Assembly (NCBI RefSeq): GCF_027580225.2
Contig: NC_073343.2
Location: 2,217,501-2,281,500 of the forward strand
Reading direction: 5' to 3'
DNA: 64,000 bases
Source of the DNA: Misgurnus anguillicaudatus
Taxonomy: Eukaryota > Chordata > Actinopteri > Cypriniformes > Cobitidae
In this document: one piece after another, positions 12,035 through 23,383 of the stretch
Numbering within the stretch: position 1 is the first letter of the stretch
Layout of the letters: each line of letters begins with the position of its first letter
Notes under the pieces: model-generated
The model's database searches: none
The model's input: the letters and a program-made list of their open reading frames with translations, nothing else
Told to the model about the DNA's origin: nothing
Translations under genes and position numbers: made by a program

Positions 12035-13200
12035 GATGTCTGAGGAAATCTGCTAAACCATCCGCCTGCAGACTGAAGTGAACAGTAAGCGTTTGTTCAA
12101 GAATGGTGAACGGCTGCCACCTAGCGGCTGATTATAGGAAGCGCAACGGGCGAAATGGCAATGGAAATGAATTATTATTATTATTATTTTTTACATTTTT
12201 AACAGTCTCAGGTGCTGGGTCGAGTTATATAATATACATTAAAAATCCCTTTTTTGTTCAATAGCAATTTAAAGTTTCTCAGGGTCATTATTATTAGGGT
12301 CCATAACGGTCCGGACTGATGCTGTCAAATGATACACTTTTCTCAGCGTTGGTCAGGATGGACCAATCATAGCCGTTTGTGTTGAATAATTATGCTGATT
12401 ATTTAATCGTTTAATTTAAAGCGGCTTGTTTTTTATTTGTATGTGAATTGACAATCATTTGAATTGATATTTGCAAACGTTAACTTATACATGAAAGAGT
12501 ACAATTTTCCCTATACTAGATAATCGTGTCCTCGATAGATAATCGTGTTTCAGCCGTCTGAGCCATTCGCCCCCTAGAGGAAAACTTTATATTCAGAGGA
12601 GACTTAACGTCCAATGCTTGTATGTACATGATTTTGAGTAACTGTGCTGCAATATTTCTTATCAGCAGTGTGAAGAAGAAGACCAAATTATTTATTAATT
12701 AAGCAATTTAGTCTATAATAACGCTCACAACACATCTTTCGTGCAAGTGACGTAACGAATGCGTAAATCTGATCAGTCAGTTATTGTGCATGAATAAAAA
12801 CAAAATATTGTACAGTTTGATGTTGTTTAATTGGATCGTTTATTCAAATCACGTATAACGTTAAAGTTACCCATCCTGTAAAGTCAATTTATTTGTGCAA
12901 TATGTTTCTATTCCTTAAGCTTATGGATGGCATAAAGATACACATCTATATCATTTGGATAATTATATACAAAGTACTAATGTCAGTGCAATAATTACGA
13001 CAATTTTATTCCGTGCACAAATGCAAAGTCCAAGACCGGTCATCGGATTAGACCCATGAAATTACAGTGTCACTTCTCGCCATGTATTCGAACCAATCAC
13101 AGCTCGTAACTCTATCCAATAAGCAAATGCGTCTCTTTAAGCCCCTCCTCCCCTGCACTATTAATTGCTTTGGGCTTTGCGGTCCGTGCAGACACACAAG
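12035..13200. other. Upstream region of fabp7a, no gene seen
   Basis: Contains a short TTATTATTATTATTTTT microsatellite near 12175 and otherwise unique-looking AT-rich DNA. The last 150 bases are GC-richer (CCCCTCCTCCCCTGCACT) and probably hold the fabp7a core promoter. I do not see a TATA box. Confidence 0.4.
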
Positions 13201-13265
13201 AGAAACTGTGGACCTTATAATAACAAATTCCTGAGTATTTGACCACTACATTTTTATCTGTCAAT

Positions 13266-14082
13266 ATGGTTGATGCATTTTGTGCAACCTGGAAACTGGT
13301 TGACAGCCAGAATTTTGATGAGTACATGAAGGCACTGGGTAGGTAACACTAAAATGTTTTATTAGATAAATAAACATCTTTGCACATGCAAGGTGCAACA
13401 GTGCAGTCTGGTGATGTTGCAATCATTTTGTTGTGTCTGTTATGTTGATGCGATTCGTTTTTTTTTTTATTTACAGGTGTTGGCTTTGCCACCAGGCAAG
13501 TAGGCAATGTTACTAAACCAACAATTATCATCAGCCAGGAGGGGGATAAAGTTTCTGTTAAGACACAGAGTACCTTCAAAAATACAGAGATTTCTTTTAA
13601 ACTGGGAGAGGAGTTTGATGAAACCACAGCGGATGACAGACATGTGAAGGTTTGTGCTTTACTTTTTTGCATGCAATGGTGCACAATATCCAAAATCTTG
13701 ATTAAAAGATCAACTCTGCAAAGCACTTTAAAATTATAGTTTGGTTTGTCAATATACAATACGGTATAATATTTCTGTATGTCATTTACTAATGCAAAAC
13801 TAAACAACTGAAATCTTGTTTCAGTCTACTGTAACTTTGGAAGGAGACAAACTTGTTCATGTTCAGAGGTGGGATGGCAAGGAGACTAAGTTTGTTAGAG
13901 AAATCCATGATGGTAAATTGACTATGGTAAGCAGCATTATTATCAGTATTCGTGTACCATACATGTCCTGTTTGAATATTTATTATCAACTAATATTGAT
14001 TTAACTATTTCTTCCTATTTATTATTTGCAGACCTTGACTTTTGAGGGGGTCGAGGCTGTCCGCACGTATGAAAAGGCATAA
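13266..14082 (+). CDS. fabp7a: Brain-type fatty acid-binding protein (4 exons)
   Basis: Cytosolic lipid chaperone that binds long-chain polyunsaturated fatty acids; FABP7 is typical of radial glia. Coding exons are 13266-13338 (73), 13477-13649 (173), 13825-13926 (102) and 14032-14082 (51), exactly the family's usual exon sizes, all with GT/AG borders. They join to 132 residues, the normal length. The start [12 protein letters not shown] and the block [20 protein letters not shown] are diagnostic of FABP7. Arg127 and Tyr129 near the C-terminus (VRTYEKA) are the fatty-acid carboxylate ligands. Linkage to a gja1 duplicate suggests the a copy, but fabp7b cannot be excluded from sequence alone. 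Confidence 0.93.
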
Positions 14083-14298
14083 TGTCAAACTGTTGGATGT
14101 TTCAGGGTGACCCTGGAAACTTGTCAAATTTAAAAGGGCATTTTTACTTCGTATTTTCAACTTTAAAGATTTCCCCTTTTTAAGAACGCGTGACATTTTT
14201 TCTAAGACCTTTTATATGAAATACACATCGTGAAGTTTTTTTGAATGCTGCAGATGTTGGTGAAATGTATAATTGAAGCTTGCCTTTGTGTCAAACTG

Positions 14299-14304
14299 AA
14301 TAAA
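14299..14304 (+). terminator. fabp7a: fabp7a poly(A) signal
   Basis: Canonical AATAAA about 215 bases after the stop codon, followed by a T/G-rich stretch. This implies a 3' UTR of roughly 235 bases. Confidence 0.7.
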
Positions 14305-14319
14305 ATACTTGGTCTACTT

Positions 14320-16029
14320 GGTCAAATACATACTTGGTCTTCGTTTTTTAAGTCTTATGTAAAATGTTTTATTCTTTATTGGTGTAATATTGTCACTGGC
14401 TTAAAAAAAATTCCCACAAGGTGTTCATACTACCTTAAGAGAGTATATAACATAATAATGTACAGGGTGGATATATAATTTACCAAAACATATTAAGAAA
14501 TTATAATTTTTTGTTAATATACAGCACATTTACATTTATTCATTATGTCCAGTGACTCACAAATGATTTAAGTACAATGAACATACAGCCAATTTACAAA
14601 AAAAAGGTTAGAGATCAGAATAATTGATTTGTTATTTACACTTTTATTTAACTATTACATCATGAAGCAGATTAGATAGCAACCACCAAACCTTTATGCA
14701 AATAATTGATGAGCATCCATTATTCAGTACATTCATGATTGATTGACAAAGTTTAAATGTAAAATTAAATAATGTTTTTCTTGTTTTATAAGCATTTTGT
14801 ATAGTTGTTAACTACATTATGTTTGCATGACTTGTTTTAAAATCTGATTATGACTTGATTAGTTCTAATAGTTTAACAACCATTAATAATTATGATAAGC
14901 CATTGTTGATAATCCAACTCTGTACCCACTTAATCCACTATTCATTTCTTTTGAGTAAGAAATCTTTCTTGGTTCAAATATCTGACAAGATTTAACTTCA
15001 TTTGTTATTTTGACTATTTCTTTGTTTTGAATTGGCTGCTTTTCACACTTGGATTCGAGAAGTGAATGAAATATAAAGGCCATCTGAAGGATAGTTTGTT
15101 TTACTTTAGACACAGTTTGAACATAAGCAACAGACTCAACAGACAGACTCTTTGCAGCAGGCCAGAGATATCTGCATTTGAATTAAAAGTGCCTGTCTGG
15201 AAAAGGACAATCCTACTTCTGTGTAATGTTGTGCTGCTATGACTGTGTATCTCTATCAAAATGACCTGTAGTAACCTCAACACAATTTGAATCTGCCAGG
15301 AGGAGACACGCCAACACTGGGTCAAAGTTAATCCTATAATCCATGCTGTCGTAGCTGCATCATTCGACCAATTTGACCAACCATGATGAGATGTTTCATT
15401 TGAAACCGTCCGAAAGCAACCATCCTTTTTTCTGTAATGTGATGTCACTGTCCCAATTTTGTTTTATGATAGCTATGACCTACACTACGTGTCAAAGGTT
15501 TTGATGCACATATGCAGTACACTGTAAAAATTACATGCTGCACTTAAATGTTTAAGTTTAAAACTTTTTTACAACTTTAGCACTTTAGCTGCTACAAAAT
15601 ATATAAATTATAAAAATAAAGTCGTAATAACTTACGCCCATTTAACTATTTTTCATTTATTTATACCAACTCCTCACTAGTCAAAAAAATTGAAGTGACT
15701 TGTTAATTCAAGTTGTTTAAACTTAAAGATTTATGTGCAAAAAAGAATTAAATGAATAAAAGAGTGATTAAAGTGACATCAGCATGATTTTTAGATTCCT
15801 TAAAGTTGCCACCTTTTACCTACTGTACATTACAGCTTTGCACATTTGGACAACGTCCCAGACAACTTCACAAGTTGCATCATAAAATCTTTTAAATGCT
15901 ATTTAACCCTTTTGCATTGTTCAAATTCACTACTGTTTTGTGTTGTTAGTGGCAAAAAAGGCCACTAAATTAAACGGCTGTAAAAATGTATCAGATAAAT
16001 ATATTTTTCAAATTTGTACAAGCCAGAAA
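14320..16029. other. Intergenic, no supported gene
   Basis: AT-rich. A 115-codon frame on the minus strand (15101-15448) has no recognisable domain and no splice context I trust. 15520-15740 contains words typical of short interspersed elements (CACTGTAAAAATTACATG). Confidence 0.4.
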
Positions 16030-16760
16030 TTAAAGGAATAGTCTACTCATTTTCAATATTAAAATATGTTATTACCTTAACTAAGAATTGTTGATACATC
16101 CCTCTATCATCTGTGTGCGTGCACGTAAGCGCTGGAGCGCGCTGCAACGCTTCGATAGCATTTAGCTTAGCCCCATTCATTCAATGGTACCATTTAGAGA
16201 TAAAGTTAGAAGTGACCAAACACATCAACGTTTTTCCTATTTAAAACGAGTAGTTATACGAGCAAGTTTGGTGGTACAAAATAAAACGTAGCGCTTTTCG
16301 AAGCGGATTTAAAAGAGGAACTATATTTTATGGCGTAATAGCACTTTTGGGAGTACTTCGACTCGCCTGAAAAGTCCGCTCCCCTTCTCACTCTCATAAT
16401 GTGAGAGGGAGGGTGTTACTGCGCTGAGTCGGGGGACTCCCAAAAGTGCTATTGCGCCATGGAATGTAGTTCCTCTTTTAAATCCGCTTAGAAAAGCGCT
16501 ACGTTTTGTTTTGTACCACCAAACTTGCTCGTGTGACTGCTCGTCTTGAATGGGAAAGGCGTTGATGTGTTTGGTCAATTCTAACTTTATCTCTAAATGG
16601 TACCATTGAATGAATGGGGCTAAGCTAAATGCTATCGAAGCGTCGCAGCGCGCTCCAGCGCTTACATGCACGCACACAAATGATAGAGGGATGTATCAAC
16701 AATTCTTAGTTAAGGTAATAACATATTTTAATATTGAAAATGAGTAGACTATTCCTTTAA
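16030..16760. mobile_element. TTAA foldback element, copy 1
   Basis: A 731-bp element whose two halves are near-perfect inverted repeats of about 330 bases each. Ends are TTAAAGGAATAGTCTACTC and GAGTAGACTATTCCTTTAA. A GC-rich centre with CTCACTCTCATAATGTGAGA forms the loop. The same family recurs at 23636-24291. The 118-codon minus frame it contains is a by-product and is repeated in truncated form in the other copy. Confidence 0.85.
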
Positions 16761-17387
16761 GCTCTGTTTTTTGCAAAGGCCTACTAAAGGGTTAATGGTG
16801 CCACATGGTGATCAACCGTAAAAATGACAAATGGCCACGAACCATAAATGACGGAGAAAAAATAAAATCTGATGCTGCACAAAAACTAAAAATGCATCAA
16901 AGCCAATGTTTTTACTAATCTTTGACATGCCCAAGACTGTGAAAAAGGTTAAAAAAAAATCACAATCATTTGTTATATTGAAACATTTTGTGTGTTTTTC
17001 CCCCAAATCAGTGACACCACTTATGAACTTGGCAATTAAAGAGTTAAAATCATGGAATTTTTGTAGACATTTGGTAGGTTTGATCTGAGGTTGATTAACA
17101 GATTTATGCTAAAAAATATGAATCTGAAGAACAACACGAAAGGGTAGTAAATTAGCCACGGTATGAGTTTTTGAAAAATTTCAAAGCATTCTCTTAAAAT
17201 AAGTGTAAATATAAGATTTGTCATCAAGAATCATTCCATTTGTTGACACCCTGAGAAAGTTGTGGCCAAATTAAGACAATAAAAAACAAATATGGCCAAA
17301 AATGGCCCCAACACATAAGGGTTAAGACGTTGCCATACTGGGCCCTTGCTGGCTCTTACGCCTTTAATATCCAGTTAAATTTACCGT

Positions 17388-18354
17388 TTTTTTCAGTCTA
17401 TAAGCCGCGTTTTTTTTCATAACTTGACTGGTGCTGCGTGTTATAGTCAGGTGCGCCTTGTAAGTCAGTATAAATTAATTTTGACATTTATGAGACAACA
17501 TTACCGTCTCGAGCGAGAGTCCGCCATATGCTGCACTGCAAAAAAAGATTTTCAAGAAAAAAGTTCTTTGTATTTTTGTCTTGTTTTCAGTAAAAATATC
17601 TAAAAATTCTTAAATTAAGATGCTTTTCTTGATGAGCAAAACGACCCAAGAAAATAAGTCTAGTTTTTAGACCAAAAATATCAAATTTAAGTGATTTTGG
17701 GCATAAAGCAAGCAAAAAAAATCTGCCAATGGGGTAAACAAAAAACATTTTTCCTAAACACTAAATTCAAGAAAAAAAATTGCTTACCCCATTGGCAGCT
17801 TTTTTGCTTGTTTTATGCACAAAATCACTTAAATTTGATATTTTTGGTCTAAAACTAGACTTACTTCTTGGGTTGTTTTGCTCATCAAGAAAAAGCATCT
17901 TAATTTAAGAATTTTTAGATATTTTTACTGAAAACAAGACAAAAATACTAAGAATTTTTTTCTTGAAAATCATTTTTTGCAGTGTGCTTCTGTATATGTA
18001 ATTCAATGGATTCAGTAATGTGGAATCACGCTAGTTGGCTTGTTTGGTTAATTTAGCCTATTCAACTTTCTAGGTAAGTTCTGTTTGCTATGGTTTATCG
18101 TTTAAATAACTGATAATATAACTTTAACGTACAGACATCTATTCAGCCTGCTGTTCTGTCTGCTATTGTTTAGTTGAATAACTTGCCTTTCCAAATTAAA
18201 TGTCGATTCTTCGGCTTGGATTTTGTGAAATAAATTTCTAAATAAACGTGACGTATAGTCCACTGCGACTTCTATATGTTATTTCATCTCAATGACGCAT
18301 TTTTGAATGATGCGGCTTATACTTCAGAGCAACTTATAGTCCGGAAAATACGGT
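17388..18354. mobile_element. Element with TACCGTATTTTCCGGACTATA-type ends, interrupted
   Basis: The left end reads CCGTTTTTTTCAGTCTATAAGC and the right end ACTTATAGTCCGGAAAATACGGTA, inverted relative to each other and typical of a non-autonomous DNA transposon family found in many vertebrates. A separate foldback element (17534-17984) has inserted into it, so the uninterrupted length would be about 515 bases. Confidence 0.6.
17534..17984. mobile_element. Foldback element nested in 17388-18354
   Basis: Ends CACTGCAAAAAAAGATTTTC and GAAAATCATTTTTTGCAGTG. The left and right arms (about 200 bases each) are near-complete reverse complements, with mirrored GATGAGCAAAACGACCCAAG and CTTGGGTTGTTTTGCTCATC. 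No coding capacity. Confidence 0.8.
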
Positions 18355-18367
18355 AATCAAAAATTTA

Positions 18368-18572
18368 CACTGAAAAAAATGATTAATTGAATTTAATACA
18401 TTTTTTTAAGGTAAGTGGTTGCAATCAATTTATTTAAGCTACTTTTAAACCAAAAAGATTAGTAACGTAAAATAAAATATAAATTTTTTGTTTAAATCTA
18501 GCTTAAATGGGTCGATTGGAACCACTTGCCTTAAAAAAATTTATTAAATTCAATGAATCATTTTTTTCAGTG
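18368..18572. mobile_element. Palindromic MITE with TA duplication, copy 3
   Basis: Third member of the CACTGAAAAAA family (see 8720 and 8954), TA at 18366-18367 and 18573-18574. It lies 14 bases after the nested pair above. Confidence 0.72.
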
Positions 18573-18599
18573 TACCAAGTATATGCTACACCAGTGGCA

Positions 18600-21500
18600 G
18601 CTCGTGACTGCTATCCGAGTGGCGCAAATTCAAAATATATGTTCGGGGTGTCGTGTGTTGCTCGTGTTTTTAAAATGTGTGTTTGTAGCGTCATGTGAAC
18701 CATGTGCATCACGTGTTTTGTCAAAATAAGTGCCTGCTGCACACGCGTCAAAAATACTTTTTGAAAGGCTACCGCCCATGATAGGGACCATCTTGTGTCT
18801 ATTTTTTCTAAAAGTGTATAAAATGTAGTAAATACTTTTCAAAAATACAATACAAAAAAAAATCACGTGTAGTTGTAGATTAGTAAAATAGATGGACATC
18901 GGCACGTTTCACTCTTCTCACTTTAAGTGCATCGCTCAAAATTGCATGGTTAAAATAACCGTTTAGTCTGACCCCGGATTGTCACGATGGTTTTAATCTC
19001 ACAGCAAATTATGAAGGAACTGATTTAGTCACAAAAGCGTCACAATTGGAGTGGAACGTAATCGGTCATTGTTCTCTTTACTCGGCTGACCTACAGTAAC
19101 AGATTCTCATCGGAGCAACTCGCTCATATTCAGAAACAAATGCCGAGCAACTTTATGTAGATCTCAGTGACATTCATTTGAACCATAGGCTTTTGTTTAG
19201 CTATAGAGACCATGCAACTTGTGTTTTTATTTATGAATAGACTTCTATATGTTATTGATAATGCTACAAACATATACAATACAAAACTTCTAGTCTTTGT
19301 GGTTAATTCTCTTTAATAAGTTACAATAATCCTTTTCTTGCAAACATACTGGTTACTTTACACAATTCAGGTAGCGTTCTAAAACCTATAGAAAAGTAAA
19401 CCTTTAATTTTCTTTAGATCACCGCAGGTGCTTCCAATAGAGCCAAGAAGACTAGCGTGTAGACTAATTTTGTCTACAAACTAACTGAGCGAGACAAGAA
19501 ACTAGAGGGGATATGGGGGGTCTATTCAGCCCCTCAGTCCATGTCAAGTCTCTGTGGTCATTTGTCAGGAGGCATGAATGCCTGCCTTCATCTTCTCCTC
19601 TCTTTTTTTTCTTTAGGGGAGCAATGGTTCAGCTTTAAGCTGATTCTACCTCTTCTTTGTGGGGCGAGAGTAGTCCGTTCCCCTCTGGCCAATAGTCTAT
19701 AAGATTGGGAGTGACATCACTGGCAAATTATGCTCTTGCCAAGTGCCATGAAAGAAACTCTCCCGTTGTTCCCCAATGAAAAGAATAGAGGCGAAGGGGC
19801 TCTGGGAAACGCAGACACTCCTCCGCGTCTACCATGGGAACTGTTAACACAGAAGAGAAAATATTTCGGTTGACAATACACAGATTGTAATCAGGCACGG
19901 TTCCAGGACCCTGGTTTACCCGGGACTGCTTTTACATTTAGGTTTAGGCATAAAGGCTTGCAATGTTTAACGGGAACGATCGGTGCGTTTCTAATATAGC
20001 ACTCTTTGCATGTAGATCCATTATTAAAATTCAACAGCTGATTCACATACAAGATAAACAAGTGAACTCAATAAAACTAAAAATATGTTTCATATATTCA
20101 ATTTTAATTATCACATAAATGTTAAGGTGTGTTTTTAGGGCAAGAGCATGTTGGGGCAAGTAGTGAAAATTGTTTAATCATTGGATTTAAAAAAAAGAAA
20201 AATGTGGAACTGGCAGGATCCTATTTGACAGCTTACTACATAACAAGATCAACGCGTGCTGAACATGAAACTGTACCGTTTTTATTTTTACAATACAACA
20301 TTGTAAAGTTGTGAAAGTGCTCTGTTGCACCCTATAAATTTGCATATAGGGCGTTTTTAAATATATAGATCAATATAACTGATAAATTGGGAATGTTAGG
20401 ACAGACTCGGTTATGAACAGTTTCTGTTGGTACTTCCAGGATTTTTTTTGGGTGCTTGAATAGGAGTCTGGCAGGAGCCTTGAAACCAGCCTTTGCATAC
20501 CAATGCATCTTTACTTGCAACTATTTTGGCTTCTTTTGTAGCGTTGTGAGAGTGTTAGATTAAATACATTTAGATTAAATAGATTATGTGCCCAATCATT
20601 TCTCTCTAACCTTTTTTAATCATCTTATTTAAAATAGCAAGATTTATACGATTCATTCATCTTTGTGACAACAAACATACTGAAATTATTTTACAGGAGT
20701 GTGTATTTTTAAAATGCTATTATTTATATGAGTAATTGAGTGATTTATTAAAGTGCTTGCATTTAACTAGCCTATAGATTATATATGGACATAAAGGTTA
20801 GACGAGATCACAATGCCACCTACTGGTGAAAGTAGATAACTGCATAAGTGATTAGTTGCTCAAACCAGTATTATTATACATTCAATGTGTTATTAAAGAG
20901 ATTTTTGTGTAAATATAAAAGACAATCAAACATTAATGCTTTGATAACTGCAAACATTTATTACTTTTCTTAACTCTTCAATAACAGATAGACTTTGGTT
21001 TGTGTACATTTATCAGAAGGTAATTTTTGACAGTTTTAAATGTTTTAAAAATCTCAAGTCTCAATTTAAGTTTTTTTATAGACATTAAAATAAAATAAAA
21101 ATACAGCTTGGCCTATTAAATTTTCTTTGCATGTATAAAATTTGAGTGCAACACCATGCAAAGGAAAAAAATTAAATAAAAACATTATACAACACATTTT
21201 TGAAGAATTCAGCACATTCCTAAAATTTAAACATTTTTAGGTTTTTAATCTCAGTATGGTTTTGATTCATTTCTTAAACAACAGCTCACACTTCATGCAT
21301 GCAATATTTATAAGAACAGGCTATAAAAAGAATATTTAATGCTATGCCAATGTTTTTAAATAATTATATTAATAATTTGTAGAGTTGGACAGATTTTACA
21401 TTAGCATGCTCAGCTTTCATGAATACACAACGAGAAGCTCAAAACGTCAAAGGTCCATTTAACAAAAGGCATTTTTTATAACTATCAAGTTTATACTGCT

Positions 21501-22050
21501 ATATTACAACATCATCTTTTTACAGACATAAATTTATCCTCTATGGAGTCGCATGCTGAACTGCAAAAAAGAAAGTGGCCTCTGAGGGTCCTTTAAGCGG
21601 TTGTAGACGTCTCACCCCACATTGCAGACGTCTCACCTTAAATTCAGGTAACGGAAAGCTCTACTAATGAGCTGATGCATTGAATTCGGCATGTGCAGTG
21701 CTGACAATCACTGTAGGGAAATATCCCAGCACATTACATACAATAATAACATTTCATCTTACACAAAATTGTCTTAGAATGAAAAAGACAACAGATTATT
21801 TTATAAATGTCTTAAATCGGGTATTTTCACCCATAAAATACTGTAACAACACATCCACGTTTTTACAGGTATTAACCTTTAACACCTCGCATGTGGAAAT
21901 TGTAAATATAAATCTTATGCCACAAGTAAAAACCATATTTTTACAATATACTCACTTGTGTAGTAAAAATAGCACAGTAGTGCAGTTCATAACAGCACAA
22001 TACTTCATGGTATATTTAAATGTATTTTTGTACAAAATTCAGTGTGGTCT
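18600..22050. other. Intergenic, no supported gene
   Basis: No frame with recognisable protein features. The stretch upstream of about 21000 is increasingly AT-rich and may include the distal 3' UTR of trdn, which is transcribed leftwards; a minus-strand AATAAA near 20955 would be a candidate distal end. Confidence 0.35.
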
Positions 22051-22436
22051 TTAAAGGTGCAGTGTGTAAATTTTAGTGGCATCTAGTGGTGAGGTTGCGA
22101 ATTGCAACCAACTGCTAAGTCCACAGCTCACCCCTCGCTTTTGAAACACATAGAGAAGCTACAGTAGCCGCCACCGGACATCATGTCATCATTGGAGACA
22201 ACTTAGTAAAAAAAATTGTCCGTTAAGGGCTTCTGTAGAAAAATGGCGGCTCAAAATGGCGACTTCCATGTAAGGGGACCCTCTGTGTATGTAGATAAAA
22301 ATGTCTCATTCTAAGGTAATAAAAACATAACGGTTCATTATGAAAGGTCTTTATACACCCCTGATAATATAGTTTTGTATATTATTTTGCATTTCTGTCA
22401 AAAGATCCTTCTAAAAATTACACACTGCACCTTTAA
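22051..22436. mobile_element. TTAA-bounded MITE
   Basis: Termini TTAAAGGTGCAGTGTGTAAA and ATTACACACTGCACCTTTAA are inverted repeats with TTAA on both sides (22051-22054 and 22433-22436). It may lie inside the trdn 3' UTR if the distal poly(A) site is used. Confidence 0.75.
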
Positions 22437-22997
22437 TGGAGAGCACTAACAAAACCTATTTGTGATTCCACTGTAAAGCGTACAGATGTATAACATTGTT
22501 CGGCATCCTGCTTAACAAACAATATTAATAAACAAAGACAAATATTAAAAGTAGTGGGCTTGCTGTCCTAAACCCTTTAAATCTCAGTAAAGGTTTTTAC
22601 CTCTGTAAACTGTTCTGTAAACAGTAAAAGTAAAAAAATAGAAATGAATCCTTTGTTATTTAACCAGATCTACTACTGTATGTTCTTGGTTAAGTCTATT
22701 CCGGTTGAACCGTCTCAATGACAGCAAACAACTCTCAAACCTCATTCTGACAAAAATGACAATGGAATGCTTTTATGTAGCACCCCATCAAAATGAGGTA
22801 AATATACCTTATGAAATAAAGGTAAAGTCATGGATGATATAAGATTGTATAGTCTCTTGAATGCAATACTCCCCGACACACTTATTTGTTTTACAAAGGA
22901 AGATGTTTAATCAATTCCTCTTTGTGCTGTCTCAGGTAAACTGTACTTATAGTCCTTCTTGGTCATATACATGTACTGTATAAAGCTTAAATAGATA

Positions 22998-23003
22998 TTT
23001 ATT
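22998..23003 (-). terminator. trdn: Candidate proximal trdn poly(A) signal
   Basis: AATAAA on the minus strand 280 bases after the triadin stop codon. It is the nearest canonical signal I noticed; a more distal one lies near 20955. Confidence 0.4.
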
Positions 23004-23282
23004 ATTCAAAAGAACGGCAACAAAAGGCCAGTTCATGAGATGGACAGCCTTAAGACAATATGACACGTTTTTACGAGTGCAAGTGTTTGCAACCTCCGCC
23101 CTCCAAAACAAAATAATCTGTACCCCAAATAAGACAACAAAACGAAGTTTTCCAGCTTAACAATTCTTGGTCTCCTTGTGTTATGTATTTGAGGACCATC
23201 GGTGTACCTCTATGTCACATCAGAGCAGCAGATATCTCATTCGTCACGGGTTTGGTTTTCCACTGGCTTTGCTGCGTCATCT

Positions 23283-23383
23283 TCAGACTCCGAAGTTTGT
23301 TGAGAGTGGAGGTGGAAAGGGAAAGAATGGATATTGAGTGTCATCCTCATCCACGAAAAAACACTGGAAGTAGGGAATGTCCT
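23283..23383 (-). CDS. trdn: trdn last coding exon, conserved C-terminal tail
   Basis: Acceptor TCCACTGCAG, then (G)AG-GAC and the tail EDIPYFQCFFVDEDDTQ continuing through a Phe/Pro-rich end to TGA at 23283-23285. The segment FQC followed by aromatic and acidic residues and then FxFP matches the end of skeletal triadin, whose tail Cys takes part in disulphide-linked oligomers. The phase (2 bases of the first codon) agrees with all upstream exons. Confidence 0.85.

Noticed and set aside
15101..15448. 115-codon minus-strand frame between fabp7a and the foldback element
   Set aside because: No recognisable domain, composition close to random, no supporting splice or promoter signal.
16321..16677. 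118-codon minus-strand frame starting MCVHVSAGARCDAS, repeated at 24026-24208
   Set aside because: The shared sequence is one arm of the TTAA foldback element. The two copies diverge by frame-breaking changes, so it is a repeat, not a gene family.
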